Source: Pseudomonas sp. MM223
GTDB lineage: Bacteria > Pseudomonadota > Gammaproteobacteria > Pseudomonadales > Pseudomonadaceae
Direction of reading: 5' to 3'
DNA length: 64,000 bases
Assembly (NCBI GenBank): GCA_947090765.1
Contig: OX352322.1
Span: 4,199,501 to 4,263,500, forward strand
Shown: positions 44,524-52,673 of the stretch, one piece after another
Layout of the letters: each line of letters starts with the position of its first letter
Numbering within the stretch: the first letter of the stretch is position 1
Program-made: the position numbers and the translations under genes
The notes under the pieces: model-generated
The model's database searches: none
Told to the model about the DNA's origin: nothing
What the model saw: only the letters and a program-made list of their open reading frames with translations

Positions 44524-45294
44524 ATGAGCCTGATCCCCGGGTTATCTGACAAAGCCTGCGTATTGGTATGTGGTGCAAGCCAAGGTATCGGCCTGGCGCT
44601 GTGTACGGCGTTGCTGGCCCGCGATGATGTAAGCCGGGTCTGGGCTGTGTCGCGGCACGCCAGCACCGCTGACGGGCTGCTTGCCCTTGCCCGGGCACAC
44701 GGCGAACGCGTGGCACTGCTGGATTGCGATGCTCGCAACGAGCTGGCGCTGGCTGCGCTTGCACGCGAGGTGGGCCTTGCCTGCCCGCACCTGCACCTGG
44801 TTATCAGCACACTCGGTATCCTCCACCAAGAGGGCTCCAAAGCCGAGAAGTCACTGGCCCAATTGGACCTCACCAGCCTGCAGGCCAGCTTTGCCACCAA
44901 TGCGTTTGCGCCGATCCTGCTGCTCAAGCACCTGATGCCACTGCTGCGCAAACAACCCGCCACCTTTGCAGCGCTGTCGGCCAGGGTAGGCTCGATCGGC
45001 GACAATCGCCTGGGTGGCTGGTACAGCTATCGCGCGAGCAAGGCGGCGCTGAACCAGTTGTTGCGCACGGCAAGCATCGAACTGAAACGCCTGAACCCGG
45101 CCGCCACGGTGCTGGCGCTGCACCCGGGGACTACCGATACCGGGCTGTCGCGGCCATTTCAAGGGAATGTGCCGGAAGGGAAGCTGTTTGAACCGGCGTT
45201 TGCGGCACAGTGTGTGATTGAGCAGGTGGGGCGGCTTGGGCCGTCGGAGAGTGGCAGCTTTTGGGGATGGGATGGCGAGCGGATAGCGTGGTGA
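44524..45294 (+). CDS. SDR family oxidoreductase (C-factor-like)
   Basis: 256 residues from ATG 44524; an in-frame start at 44455 reaches back into the REP area and is rejected. Cofactor motif LVCGASQGIGLAL, STLGIL in the NAG position, and a catalytic Tyr-Lys pair in WYSYRASKAALNQ following the serine region ALSARVGSIGDN. The C-terminal LHPGTTDTGLSRPFQGNVPE matches the CsgA/C-factor type of SDR. NAD(P)-dependent reductase, substrate unknown. GC content and codon use match the core genome. Confidence 0.92.
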   Translation: MSLIPGLSDKACVLVCGASQGIGLALCTALLARDDVSRVWAVSRHASTADGLLALARAHGERVALLDCDARNELALAALAREVGLACPHLHLVISTLGILHQEGSKAEKSLAQLDLTSLQASFATNAFAPILLLKHLMPLLRKQPATFAALSARVGSIGDNRLGGWYSYRASKAALNQLLRTASIELKRLNPAATVLALHPGTTDTGLSRPFQGNVPEGKLFEPAFAAQCVIEQVGRLGPSESGSFWGWDGERIAW

Positions 45295-45357
45295 GTGCGC
45301 TCGCACCGGGTAGCTGTTGCAGCCCGGCCGAGGCAGTGCGTTCCATCGCGGTGCAGG

Positions 45358-45522
45358 TTAGCGCGGGCCGCCGCCCTGATGGCCGCCAAAGCCACCGCCA
45401 CCCCCGTGGCCACCACCACCATGACCACCGCCACCACCCGGCGGCATGAACATCCAGCAACCGGACAAGGCGGATACCAGCGCGGCAACCAGGGCTGCGC
45501 GGAAAAGGTGTTTCGACTTCAT
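45358..45522 (-). CDS. Small glycine/histidine-rich lipoprotein
   Basis: 54 residues from ATG 45522 with GGAG spaced 7 bases upstream. Signal segment MKSKHLFRAALVAALVSA with lipobox LSGC (Cys ~27), then a tail made almost only of Gly, His, Pro and Phe (GGGGGHGGGGHGGGGGFGG). The His/Gly repeats could bind metal ions; this is a guess. Such short lipoproteins are common in Pseudomonas with unknown function. Confidence 0.75.
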   Translation of the reverse strand: MKSKHLFRAALVAALVSALSGCWMFMPPGGGGGHGGGGHGGGGGFGGHQGGGPR

Positions 45523-45695
45523 TGGAACGCTCCACAGGGTGAGATCAGCTGCCTGCCACCAGCCGGTTCGGCAGCGGGCGGATTCTAGAGCTGCGGGGTG
45601 ATGGCACGGGGAAACTTTGCATATCTTTACAGTTGGTGCAGGCTTGCCAGCAGCAGTTCGGACGTTCGAGTTCATCACGCATGGATAGCCCAGCA

Positions 45696-45914
45696 ATGAA
45701 CCTGTTCTACCTGAAACTCATCGTCACTCCCTTGTTGATGTGGGCGATTTCCCTCGCCTCACGGCGCTGGGGCGGTCTGCTCGGTGGGATGCTGTCAGGC
45801 CTGCCCTGAGAGATTCCACTGCGCATGGTGTCTGCCACTGCCCTGCTGATGATTGACCATTGGGCTGGCCGCCGTGTTGAGGCGGCGTTGATATGCTGGC
45901 GTGCCTTCCCGGTA
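45696..45914 (+). pseudogene. Remnant of a multi-TM membrane protein (internal deletion and stop)
   Basis: ATG 45696 gives MNLFYLKLIVTPLLMWAISL and SRRWGGLLGGMLSGLP, the N-terminus of a Pseudomonas multi-spanning membrane protein type. TGA (45807-45809) follows, and in the same frame EIPLRMVSATALLM, which looks like the C-terminal membrane segments of the same protein. Some 100 or more central codons appear deleted and the rest decays by ~45914. It marks the left edge of the accessory region that begins at 45922. Confidence 0.6.
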
Positions 45915-45921
45915 ATCCCTG

Positions 45922-46578
45922 CTATCCAACGACCCGATAGAAACCTCCCATGCCATCTGTCACCGACCAGCGGATGGCGCTTTGCATTTCGTCAAGTACA
46001 GCTTCACCTTCATCTACGTTAGCCAGCAACACGCTGATCGGCTTACAGATCAGGCTGCGAATGTCGTCCAGGTTGTTAATTGCTGCCAGTGGCAAAGTAT
46101 AAGTCCACTGCTCCGCAGCCCCCTCCTCCGCGCCCCAGCGAAAAAGCCGCGCGCAGCCATCGTTGAGGCGCACGATGGTGCGTGGAGAAAGGCCGAACAT
46201 CTCGAAGCCCATGTAGCATTCAGAGCGGACATCCGTTGGCCCATCCCACAGGTTGATATGAAGTAGCGGCTCCGGGCTGAACCCACCCGCGGCGTTATCA
46301 CACAGGAAGCTCATCTGAAATGCCAGATGCATTGCGCACTCAGGCTTATCTTTGGCCGTGAGCGGCAACGTCCAAGCGGCGGCGCTGAATACCCAGCCAG
46401 TAGCGTCAGTCTTGTAGCTGCTCGACCACACGCCTGGTTCATGGCGTGAATGCAGCGGCTCCTGTCGGCATGGCTCACCAAGCTCCTGCTTGATAAGACT
46501 TGCCAGCGCTTCGCACTCCACACCGACCTTGGAAACGTAGGCGACAGCGGCCGAAATTGCTTTACCGATTTCACTCAT
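45922..46578 (-). CDS. Unknown protein, last gene of the WYL-sirtuin-nuclease-like set
   Basis: 218 residues from ATG 46578 with GAGGG ~10 bases upstream; an ATG at 46629 overlapping the previous gene by 38 bases is possible. No signal peptide or TM. Mixed alpha/beta, Trp-rich (EPGVWSSSYKTDATGWVFSA, LLHINLWDGPTDVRSECYM, FRWGAEEGAAEQWTYTLPLA). No catalytic motif recognised. It follows the PD-(D/E)XK-like gene by 13 bases and is probably cotranslated with it. It may be a partner or structural subunit. I cannot assign a family. Confidence 0.68.
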   Translation of the reverse strand: MSEIGKAISAAVAYVSKVGVECEALASLIKQELGEPCRQEPLHSRHEPGVWSSSYKTDATGWVFSAAAWTLPLTAKDKPECAMHLAFQMSFLCDNAAGGFSPEPLLHINLWDGPTDVRSECYMGFEMFGLSPRTIVRLNDGCARLFRWGAEEGAAEQWTYTLPLAAINNLDDIRSLICKPISVLLANVDEGEAVLDEMQSAIRWSVTDGMGGFYRVVG

Positions 46579-46591
46579 TTGCAATGCACCC

Positions 46592-47287
46592 TCAAGAGTT
46601 GACAGACGCAGGCTGCGCGAAAAAAACATGATCAGACGGAGCAGGAAGTTGCGGCTGTTCGAAGTGTTTGAAGCCGTTGAAGGGCTCGACGGCCAGCAAC
46701 TTCAAACACAAACGTACCTGCTCGCTCCAGCGCAGTAGCTCCAGCCCAGGCCCGGTACGGATCGTGGTCACGGCAGTTAGAACATCAAACCAGGAGCGCA
46801 GGATCAACTTGCCATTCCACACGTCCCGACGATTCTGGGCATTACTGCCCTCGCTGGTGTCCAGCCCGATAAACAGGTGTAGCGCTCGGCTTTTCTCATC
46901 AGCATCGAGGTAGTGCTCCCACTGGTCGTGCAGTTGTTCCTTACCACTCAAGGGCGCTCGCCATTTGAACTCCACCAGCAGAATCTGGGTATGAGCGCCC
47001 CAACTCAGCTCTACCCGAAGGTCTGGCTCTATTCGCCTGTTGCGCGGCCAGAAATACATTTCCGCTCGGGTGGGAGGCTCTATGGGTAATGCGTGCTCGG
47101 GATTGCGCAGGTGCACCAATGCATGCCAGAACGCGGCGATAGCCGCAGGTGATAGAAACGCCAGCGGGCCCATCAGTGTCGAGGTCATCTCGTCTTCTTC
47201 GGCTACCTTGAGTTCGGTGGTTTCATCCCGATGGCCGAGATAGCGTCGATAGAGCCTGGATTTATTGTGGCTGAACGCATGCAGCAT
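46592..47287 (-). CDS. PD-(D/E)XK nuclease-like protein
   Basis: 231 residues; GGAG 6 bases before ATG 47287. Central motif: RRIEPDLRVEL (acid), then TQILLVEFKWRAPL (E-x-K on the next strand), then KEQLHDQWEHYL (Gln/His helix) is the order and spacing of PD-(D/E)XK phosphodiesterases (restriction, repair or Holliday-junction type). The N-terminus is basic (NKSRLYRRYLGHRDE). Family member by motif reading, not by search; substrate could be DNA or it may be inactive. Third gene of a minus-strand set after the WYL regulator and sirtuin, 46 bases downstream of the sirtuin. Confidence 0.7.
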   Translation of the reverse strand: MLHAFSHNKSRLYRRYLGHRDETTELKVAEEDEMTSTLMGPLAFLSPAAIAAFWHALVHLRNPEHALPIEPPTRAEMYFWPRNRRIEPDLRVELSWGAHTQILLVEFKWRAPLSGKEQLHDQWEHYLDADEKSRALHLFIGLDTSEGSNAQNRRDVWNGKLILRSWFDVLTAVTTIRTGPGLELLRWSEQVRLCLKLLAVEPFNGFKHFEQPQLPAPSDHVFFAQPASVNS

Positions 47288-47333
47288 GAAGTCTCCTTAC
47301 ATCTTGCAGATGTGCGCTGTATCCCAGTCAGGC

Positions 47334-48110
47334 TCAACGTTCAGTGTCGGCACCGAAGGCCGCACGAAGCAACCTGGGTAGCCATTCACCCGCTCGACCG
47401 GTCAAGCTGGTGGCATCCGTGGAATCGGCCACCTCAGTGTTTATATGAACAACATGGGCGCCGTGTTCTCGGGCGATTTCCGGAATACGTGCGGCCGGAT
47501 ACACCACACCCGATGTACCAATCGACAGCAACAAGTCCGCGTTTCCGGCGGCGTTCGATGCAGAACGCCATTCAGACTCAGGTAACGCTTCGCCAAACCA
47601 GACCACACCCGGGCGAATTCTGCCGTTGCAATGACAGCAACGCGGCGGCTCCAGGCGGCCTGAACTGGTTTGCGGCAAGGGACACTTCGCCAGGACGTGC
47701 GGGCGCATGCAGGCAAAACAGCGTGCAATGTGGAGGCTGCCATGCAGATGCACCACCTCTTTACTGCCTGCGCGCTCGTGCAAGTCATCAACATTCTGAG
47801 TCACCAGCACCAGCTCCGGCACATGCCTGGATAATGTAGCGATGGCGACATGCGCCGCATTGGGACAAGCCTGGGCCATCTGCGCCCTGCGCCATTCGTA
47901 CCAACCCCAGACCAAGGCTGGATCGCTGCGAAAAGCGCCCGGCGTTGCAAGCTGGGCTGGGTCGAACTTTGCCCAGAAGCCGCTCTGCCGGTCGCGAAAT
48001 GTGGGGATACCACTTTCCGCCGACACACCTGCGCCGGTAAACACCACAACCCTGCACGCACTGCGCAGCCGTGCTACAGCGTTTGCAAATGCAGTTTCAT
48101 TCGTCGTCAT
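47334..48110 (-). CDS. Sir2-family NAD-dependent protein deacylase (class III, CobB-like)
   Basis: 258 residues. NAD site VFTGAGVSAESGIPTFRDR; the Tyr-x-x-Arg desuccinylase signature in GWYEWRRAQ; TQNVDDLHERAG and HLHGSLHIARC (catalytic His); a zinc ribbon with CFAC and CCHC pairs; SIGTSGVVYPAA; INTEVA. All motifs of an active lysine deacylase/desuccinylase are present. This differs from the stand-alone SIR2 NADase effectors of known defence systems. The start overlaps the WYL regulator's end by 14 bases, so they are cotranscribed. Presence between a WYL regulator and a nuclease-like gene is unusual for a housekeeping cobB. Confidence 0.92.
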   Translation of the reverse strand: MTTNETAFANAVARLRSACRVVVFTGAGVSAESGIPTFRDRQSGFWAKFDPAQLATPGAFRSDPALVWGWYEWRRAQMAQACPNAAHVAIATLSRHVPELVLVTQNVDDLHERAGSKEVVHLHGSLHIARCFACMRPHVLAKCPLPQTSSGRLEPPRCCHCNGRIRPGVVWFGEALPESEWRSASNAAGNADLLLSIGTSGVVYPAARIPEIAREHGAHVVHINTEVADSTDATSLTGRAGEWLPRLLRAAFGADTER

Positions 48111-49113
48111 ACAGTTCGATACCCCTGCGCAGACGCTGTAGCAAACGCTGCTTGAGCGCCTGCGGTGCGGTTACGGCAATAGAAGCCGTGTGAGAGAGCA
48201 GCCACCACTCCAACTCCCAACTATCGGCCACGGTCGCGCGAATCCAACCGCCTTGCTCGCTGGACATGGTCTCCATGGTTTCGCTCAGCGGCGTCTCGCG
48301 CAGCAAGCGCAAAAGCCCATCGCTCACCCAGGCTTCAAGAGTGATCATTTCAGTGGCGTTATCGCCGAACTGCATGGCCCCAGAAGCGGCGTAAGCCTTC
48401 AGGTCGAAATCGGCCGGTACTTTGGCAGGGACTGACGTGATCGCCGCGTCGCTGATGCGATGAAGCGCAAATTGGCGCACATCTTCGTAAGGTTCTGCCA
48501 GTGCAATCAAGTAGGTGACTTGCCCACGCTGTATCAACCCCAAAGGATTGAGAGTGAGTTGGCTCTGACGGTCGCGGTGCGCCGAGTAATAGCCGCAGGT
48601 CAATTGGCGTTCGTCTATCAGCGCTTGTTGCAAAATCGCCAGGCAGCCGGCATCAATGCCGGGCGCCACCATTGGCAAGCAGGCAGGCACACTCGCCACT
48701 TTTTGAGACCATCGGCCTGCTGGGGACTGCCGGGTGAGCGCACTCAACTTGCTGGTGGCCTGCTCGAAGCGAGGCTGTAGTGCGCCAAGCATGAACGCCG
48801 GGATCAACGGTTTGAGCACCTCTTGGGTCAGGGTCAGGGTGAGGGCCTCCAGCACGCTCACCGCCGACACCTGAAAGTTCGAAGGCGGCGCCCAACTGAA
48901 ACCATAGGGCACACTCTTGTCGTTCTTACGGATAGCAAACACCGTGGACAAGTCTTCCAGGTCTCGTTCGACTGTGCGCTTGGTCGTGGGAAACCCCGCC
49001 TCAGCCAAGCGCCCCTGCAACGCTCTCGCCGTAATGCCACTCCCGGACGTGGGCAGCAGCTGCAACATCTCCCACTGACGGCTTAGGGTGTTTCTCGTTG
49101 AGTTGGACGGCAC
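48097..49113 (-). CDS. WYL-domain transcriptional regulator
   Basis: 338 residues from GTG 49113, which has CAGGAG 5 bases upstream; an ATG at 49191 adds 26 residues but lacks a ribosome site. N-terminal wHTH (TTKRTVERDLEDLSTVFA), a central WYL domain (~130-230: ALIDERQLTCGYYSAHRDRQ, LNPLGLIQRGQVTYLIAL, RQFALHRI) and a C-terminal WCX segment (APQALKQRLLQRLRRGIELY). WYL regulators such as BrxR and CapW often repress defence operons and sense nucleic-acid signals. First gene of the minus-strand set; divergent from 49296. Close relative of the truncated protein at 762-1304. Confidence 0.92.
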   Translation of the reverse strand: MPSNSTRNTLSRQWEMLQLLPTSGSGITARALQGRLAEAGFPTTKRTVERDLEDLSTVFAIRKNDKSVPYGFSWAPPSNFQVSAVSVLEALTLTLTQEVLKPLIPAFMLGALQPRFEQATSKLSALTRQSPAGRWSQKVASVPACLPMVAPGIDAGCLAILQQALIDERQLTCGYYSAHRDRQSQLTLNPLGLIQRGQVTYLIALAEPYEDVRQFALHRISDAAITSVPAKVPADFDLKAYAASGAMQFGDNATEMITLEAWVSDGLLRLLRETPLSETMETMSSEQGGWIRATVADSWELEWWLLSHTASIAVTAPQALKQRLLQRLRRGIELYDDE

Positions 49114-49295
49114 GGCGACTCCTGAGGCAAATAGTGGCTGGCTATGTGCATTTTCCACGATATCGAGACCAAATGGGTCGCGCGTGATCACGACCTATCA
49201 AGACTTGGCGCCGGACGATGATGGAGCGGCCGCGCTGCTGGTTTAGCGCGTGAAAAGGCAAACAAGACATCCCGCCCCCAAAGAGACTGGCACCT

Positions 49296-49949
49296 ATGCT
49301 TGAATTCAACGACAGTGACCTGGTGTGTAGTTATGTAAATATTCTGGTGACGGATTTCGTCACCGGTTTCAAGGCGATTTGTGTTGCAGAGGATGCACCC
49401 TTCGAGCGCTTTGCTTACCCGCGCATCGATATCCACGTACTGGTCGACGCACCCCGGGCATTTTGTGTTGCCCAGGAAGCGGCCACCACTGTCTTTTTTG
49501 TTGATGCAGTGGCCAAGGCGCGGTCATTGAGCAAAAACCAGTTTCAAGTGATTTTCAATGGCGAGGCATCGGACCAGGTTGGCTTCTATCAATGGGCGTG
49601 TGAGTGCATCGACTTCTTTAAAGTCATGCAATTCAATCAAGGCATGGTCTGTGTCGACTATGCCGACTTCCTAACCGCGCTGGATTGTTGCAGGGGCAAT
49701 ACGTTGCGTTTCGAGAAGCTGCCCTACGATCACCACGCGACCGTCCCCTACAACAAGCACTCAGGCCCGCCCTACAGGGTAATTTACGGGTGCCTTGATG
49801 GAGGACTGGATCAATCTCTCTGGCACTACTCGCAGTTTATAGAGGTACTGGAAGCCAAAAATCCGCAACGGGTGATGATAAAGACGGCAATGAAACTGAC
49901 CAAGTCTTCAGTATATGCCATGATGCTGCTGGGTGAGGCTGCCGATTGA
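49296..49949 (+). CDS. Unknown protein divergent from the WYL regulator
   Basis: 217 residues, soluble, no signal peptide. ATG 49296 is preceded by a weak AAGAGA. Rich in Cys, Phe, Tyr and Asp (YPRIDIHVLVDAPRAFCV, YQWACECIDFFKVMQF, YRVIYGCLDGGLDQSLWHY). I do not recognise the fold or any active-site motif. Base composition is visibly lower in GC than the core genes, like its downstream neighbour, pointing to acquired DNA. It is 183 bases from the WYL start and 143 bases from the next plus-strand gene; these two may form a small operon. Confidence 0.65.
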   Translation: MLEFNDSDLVCSYVNILVTDFVTGFKAICVAEDAPFERFAYPRIDIHVLVDAPRAFCVAQEAATTVFFVDAVAKARSLSKNQFQVIFNGEASDQVGFYQWACECIDFFKVMQFNQGMVCVDYADFLTALDCCRGNTLRFEKLPYDHHATVPYNKHSGPPYRVIYGCLDGGLDQSLWHYSQFIEVLEAKNPQRVMIKTAMKLTKSSVYAMMLLGEAAD

Positions 49950-50092
49950 TTGGGTAATTCGCAACGTTGTTTCAGGTTGAGGCAGTAGCTAAGCGCCTGC
50001 CAGGCAGGGCTCTTTACCGGTATGCTAACGGCAATGCTGCTGTTCCACTTTCAGCATGCAGAACCTCACCGAACAGGCAGGCCTCTTACCTG

Positions 50093-50654
50093 ATGAATAA
50101 CGACAAGCAACGAATAATCCGCGTCAGAAAAGCGCTGTTATCCGCACCAACGGACGCTTCATTGAAAGAAATCCTCGACAGCGACAGAGAGGCGTTCACC
50201 GGCATCAGAATGCTTTTTTCGACAAATGCTTCAGGTGCGCCGCTTCAGATCAAGCCCGAATTGAACCATGTGTTTTCCGGAATTTTTTCAGGCAGTCGCC
50301 TGATCGCCTATTCGGACTCCATTCAGTCCGAAATGGAATCTGGCGTCGCTCAAATATTATACAAACAGCGAGCACTGCTGGACACAAATCTGCTTTCAGA
50401 CCTACCCAAGTACTTTAACGGCGAAGTCTTGAGTACAAAGAGCAAAGTAGAAGAAATTTTGGCTGCCATTGAAAACACCTATGGTGGAGGTTTTGATTAT
50501 ACGTTCGCGGTCTTGGAAAACCTCAGGGAGTTCGTAAGCGCCAACAACCCTTACCCGGTGTCCAAAGTAGCGGCGGCCATTTATTTGGATCATAAACTGC
50601 AAAAGACGCCAAAGACCTCCAGCACAGAAGAAATCTGCCTGGCAAATCACCTAG
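50093..50654 (+). pseudogene. Unknown gene, 5' part, interrupted by IS5 (possible PIN-like protein)
   Basis: ATG 50093 opens a frame that ends 4 codons into the IS5 element. Joining across the element at the CTAG duplication gives one uninterrupted 408-residue protein (ANHL joined to DEAESKWLCF). The only motif that stands out is YKQRALLDTNLLSDLPKYF, where hydrophobic residues followed by DTN resemble the first active-site strand of PIN ribonucleases; other PIN acids were not pinned down. Lower GC than the core. Broken now, but the exact reconstruction shows recent loss. Confidence 0.75.
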
Positions 50655-51846
50655 GGAAGGTCTGAAGTAGCCCTGTATTTCCGGTCGACTTCAGCCCTCG
50701 CTGCTTTTGAAAGCGGGCCGTCGATCAAATTCGACCAGGTAACCCGCTCAGTTCTCCGTTTTTGGCCGCCGCGAGCACCTCGCAGCAGCCATTTTCCGCA
50801 TTACAGGTGCACCTTTCCTGCGGTAGTCAGCAAATGTCGGCGCGCCATCCATAGGTTCGACAGCGCGAACAGCGTCACCAGCTGAGCGGTGTTCTTGGCC
50901 AGGCCACGGAAGCGCACCTTCACGTAACCGAACTGGCGCTTGATCACTCGAAACGGGTGCTCGACCTTCGCTCGCACTTGTGCCTTGGCCTTCTCGATCT
51001 TGCGCTTGGCTTTGTACAGGGCGCTGCGTTTATCGAGCTTCTTGTAGGTGCTGCGGCGTGCTGCGACCTGCCAGATCACTTCGCGGCCAGCATGTTCGGG
51101 GCGCTTTTCGACGCCGGTGTAGCCGGCATCGGCGCAGACGACGTTCTCGTCACCGTGCAGCAGTTTGTCGACCTGGGTGATATCCGCCACGTTGGCTGCC
51201 GTGCCTACCACGCTGTGTACCAGCCCCGACTCATCATCCACGCCGATGTGCGCCTTCATGCCAAAGTAATACTGGTTCCCTTTCTTGCTCTGGTGCATTT
51301 CCGGGTCGCGCTTGCCGTCCTGGTTCTTGGTCGAGCTGGGCGCGTGGATCAGTGTGGCATCGACGATAGTGCCCTGGCGCAGCGACAGGCCGCGATCCCC
51401 CAGGTAGCCATTGATTACGCCGAGGATGCCGGCTGCCAGCTCATGTTTCTCCAGCAAGCGACGGAACTTGAGGATGGTGGTTTCGTCGGGAATACGCTCG
51501 AGGCTCAGCCCGGCGAACTGACGCAGGATGGTCGTCTCGTAGAGCGCTTCTTCCATGGCCGGGTCGCTGTAGCCGAACCAGTTCTGCATCAGATGGATAC
51601 GTAACATGGCCATCAGCGGATAGGCTGGACGACCACCTTCACCCTTTGGGTAGTGTGGCTCGATCAGGGCAATCAATCCCTTCCACGGCACCACCTGATC
51701 CATCTCGATCAGGAACAATTCCTTACGGGTCTGCTTGCGCTTGCCGGCGTACTCGGCGTCGGCGAAGGTCATCTGCTTCATGGAAAAACTCGGCTGGCGG
51801 GATCGGCGTATTTCACCAGATTCAGGAAGTCTTTTTCAGACCTTCC
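50655..51846 (-). mobile_element. IS5-family insertion sequence
   Basis: 1192 bp with matching ends (GGAAGGTCTGA at 50655 and its complement ending at 51846) and a 4-bp CTAG target duplication (50651-50654, 51847-51850), as expected for the IS5 family. It carries one minus-strand transposase; the 146 bases between the transposase stop and the left end are non-coding. The copy looks intact and recent. Confidence 0.96.
50801..51781 (-). CDS. IS5-family transposase
   Basis: 326 residues, normal length. N-terminal IS5 region (MKQMTFADAEYAGKRKQTRK, MLRIHLMQNWFGYSDPAMEE), then the DDE core: QGTIVDATLIHAPSS (D), VVCADAGYTGVEKR (D, with the DAGYxG signature) and KVEHPFRVIKRQFGYVKVRF (E of the Y-(2)-R-(3)-E-(6)-K box region). 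No frame damage, so the element could be active. Confidence 0.97.
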   Translation of the reverse strand: MKQMTFADAEYAGKRKQTRKELFLIEMDQVVPWKGLIALIEPHYPKGEGGRPAYPLMAMLRIHLMQNWFGYSDPAMEEALYETTILRQFAGLSLERIPDETTILKFRRLLEKHELAAGILGVINGYLGDRGLSLRQGTIVDATLIHAPSSTKNQDGKRDPEMHQSKKGNQYYFGMKAHIGVDDESGLVHSVVGTAANVADITQVDKLLHGDENVVCADAGYTGVEKRPEHAGREVIWQVAARRSTYKKLDKRSALYKAKRKIEKAKAQVRAKVEHPFRVIKRQFGYVKVRFRGLAKNTAQLVTLFALSNLWMARRHLLTTAGKVHL

Positions 51847-52515
51847 CTAGATGAGGCAGAAAGCAAATGGCTCTGTTTCAGAGCCGATGAAGAAGCCTGG
51901 AAAGCGATAGATCGTAGGGATGTGATTTATGCGATCATGCTAAAAGCTCACTTCTTGTGTTGGACGCGAAACCCAATCACCATTGAGAATGCACTCCACC
52001 AGTTAGTCGACTACTGCCTTATCACACTAGGCGTCATGCCACTCAAAGAGCTCTATTTTGCCTGGAAAGTAATCATTGGCTTCAGCACCGGTTATACCAC
52101 TCCGGTCTTTGCCGAAAAAGCGCTTAGAGCACCACATAAAAAATCGATTGCGCGTATTTCCGCGCTGGCCTGGGATCTTTTCATATTTCGCTTCACAGAG
52201 ACCTTACTCACAGAAGGCACAGACAACAGCTTCTACATCCCCTATGTCACGACTCTAGACCAGAGCCTGCTCGACACGATCGCATCTTGCCCACTCAAGG
52301 CGATGATATCGTTCCCACAGTTACGTCATGTGGAGACCATTTTCGAAGATGAGCTTCACTTTCAGTACTGCCTGGATGCCGCCATGAGTGAAAGACAAAG
52401 AACAATCATGCAGGAAGCAGGCAGAGGCCTGAAAGGGAACAAAAGGCAGCGACACCACATATCCCGCTCCATACACGAGCTTGAGAGCGCTATAACAAAG
52501 TTACTGCCAGCATAA
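51847..52515 (+). pseudogene. Unknown gene, 3' part, separated by IS5
   Basis: Continues the gene begun at 50093 after the right CTAG copy, in frame from GAT 51851 (reading DEAESKWLCFRADEEAWKAI) to TAA 52513-52515. Mostly helical with AWDLFIFRFTETLL and a basic C-terminus (GNKRQRHHISRSIHELE). The frame stays open upstream through the IS5 end, so an annotator could wrongly call a gene starting inside the element. Confidence 0.75.
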
Positions 52516-52673
52516 TGATACGGAAACCCTGCGGGCGACAGCCGCCGCCTAGGCAAACGACGCGAGCGTTGTAAACCATGCACTTGTCCCCTCAAGGGGA
52601 CATCGCCCGCCGCTACCTCAAGTACAGTCATTCGCACACCTGAATACCTACAAAAATAAGGATGTGCACCGCC

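Noticed and set aside
47334..48110. Sirtuin as an NADase effector of a known SIR2 defence system
   Set aside because: The zinc ribbon, YxxR pair and all deacylase motifs are present and no SIR2-fusion domain is attached; a deacylase role is more likely, although defence association by context is kept as a hypothesis.
50093..50665. A complete 190-residue gene ending at 50665
   Set aside because: The last codons and stop belong to the IS5 end; splicing at CTAG restores a longer protein.
51646..52515. A complete gene starting inside IS5 and reading into the 3' fragment
   Set aside because: Its first ~67 codons are antisense to the transposase and have no independent support.
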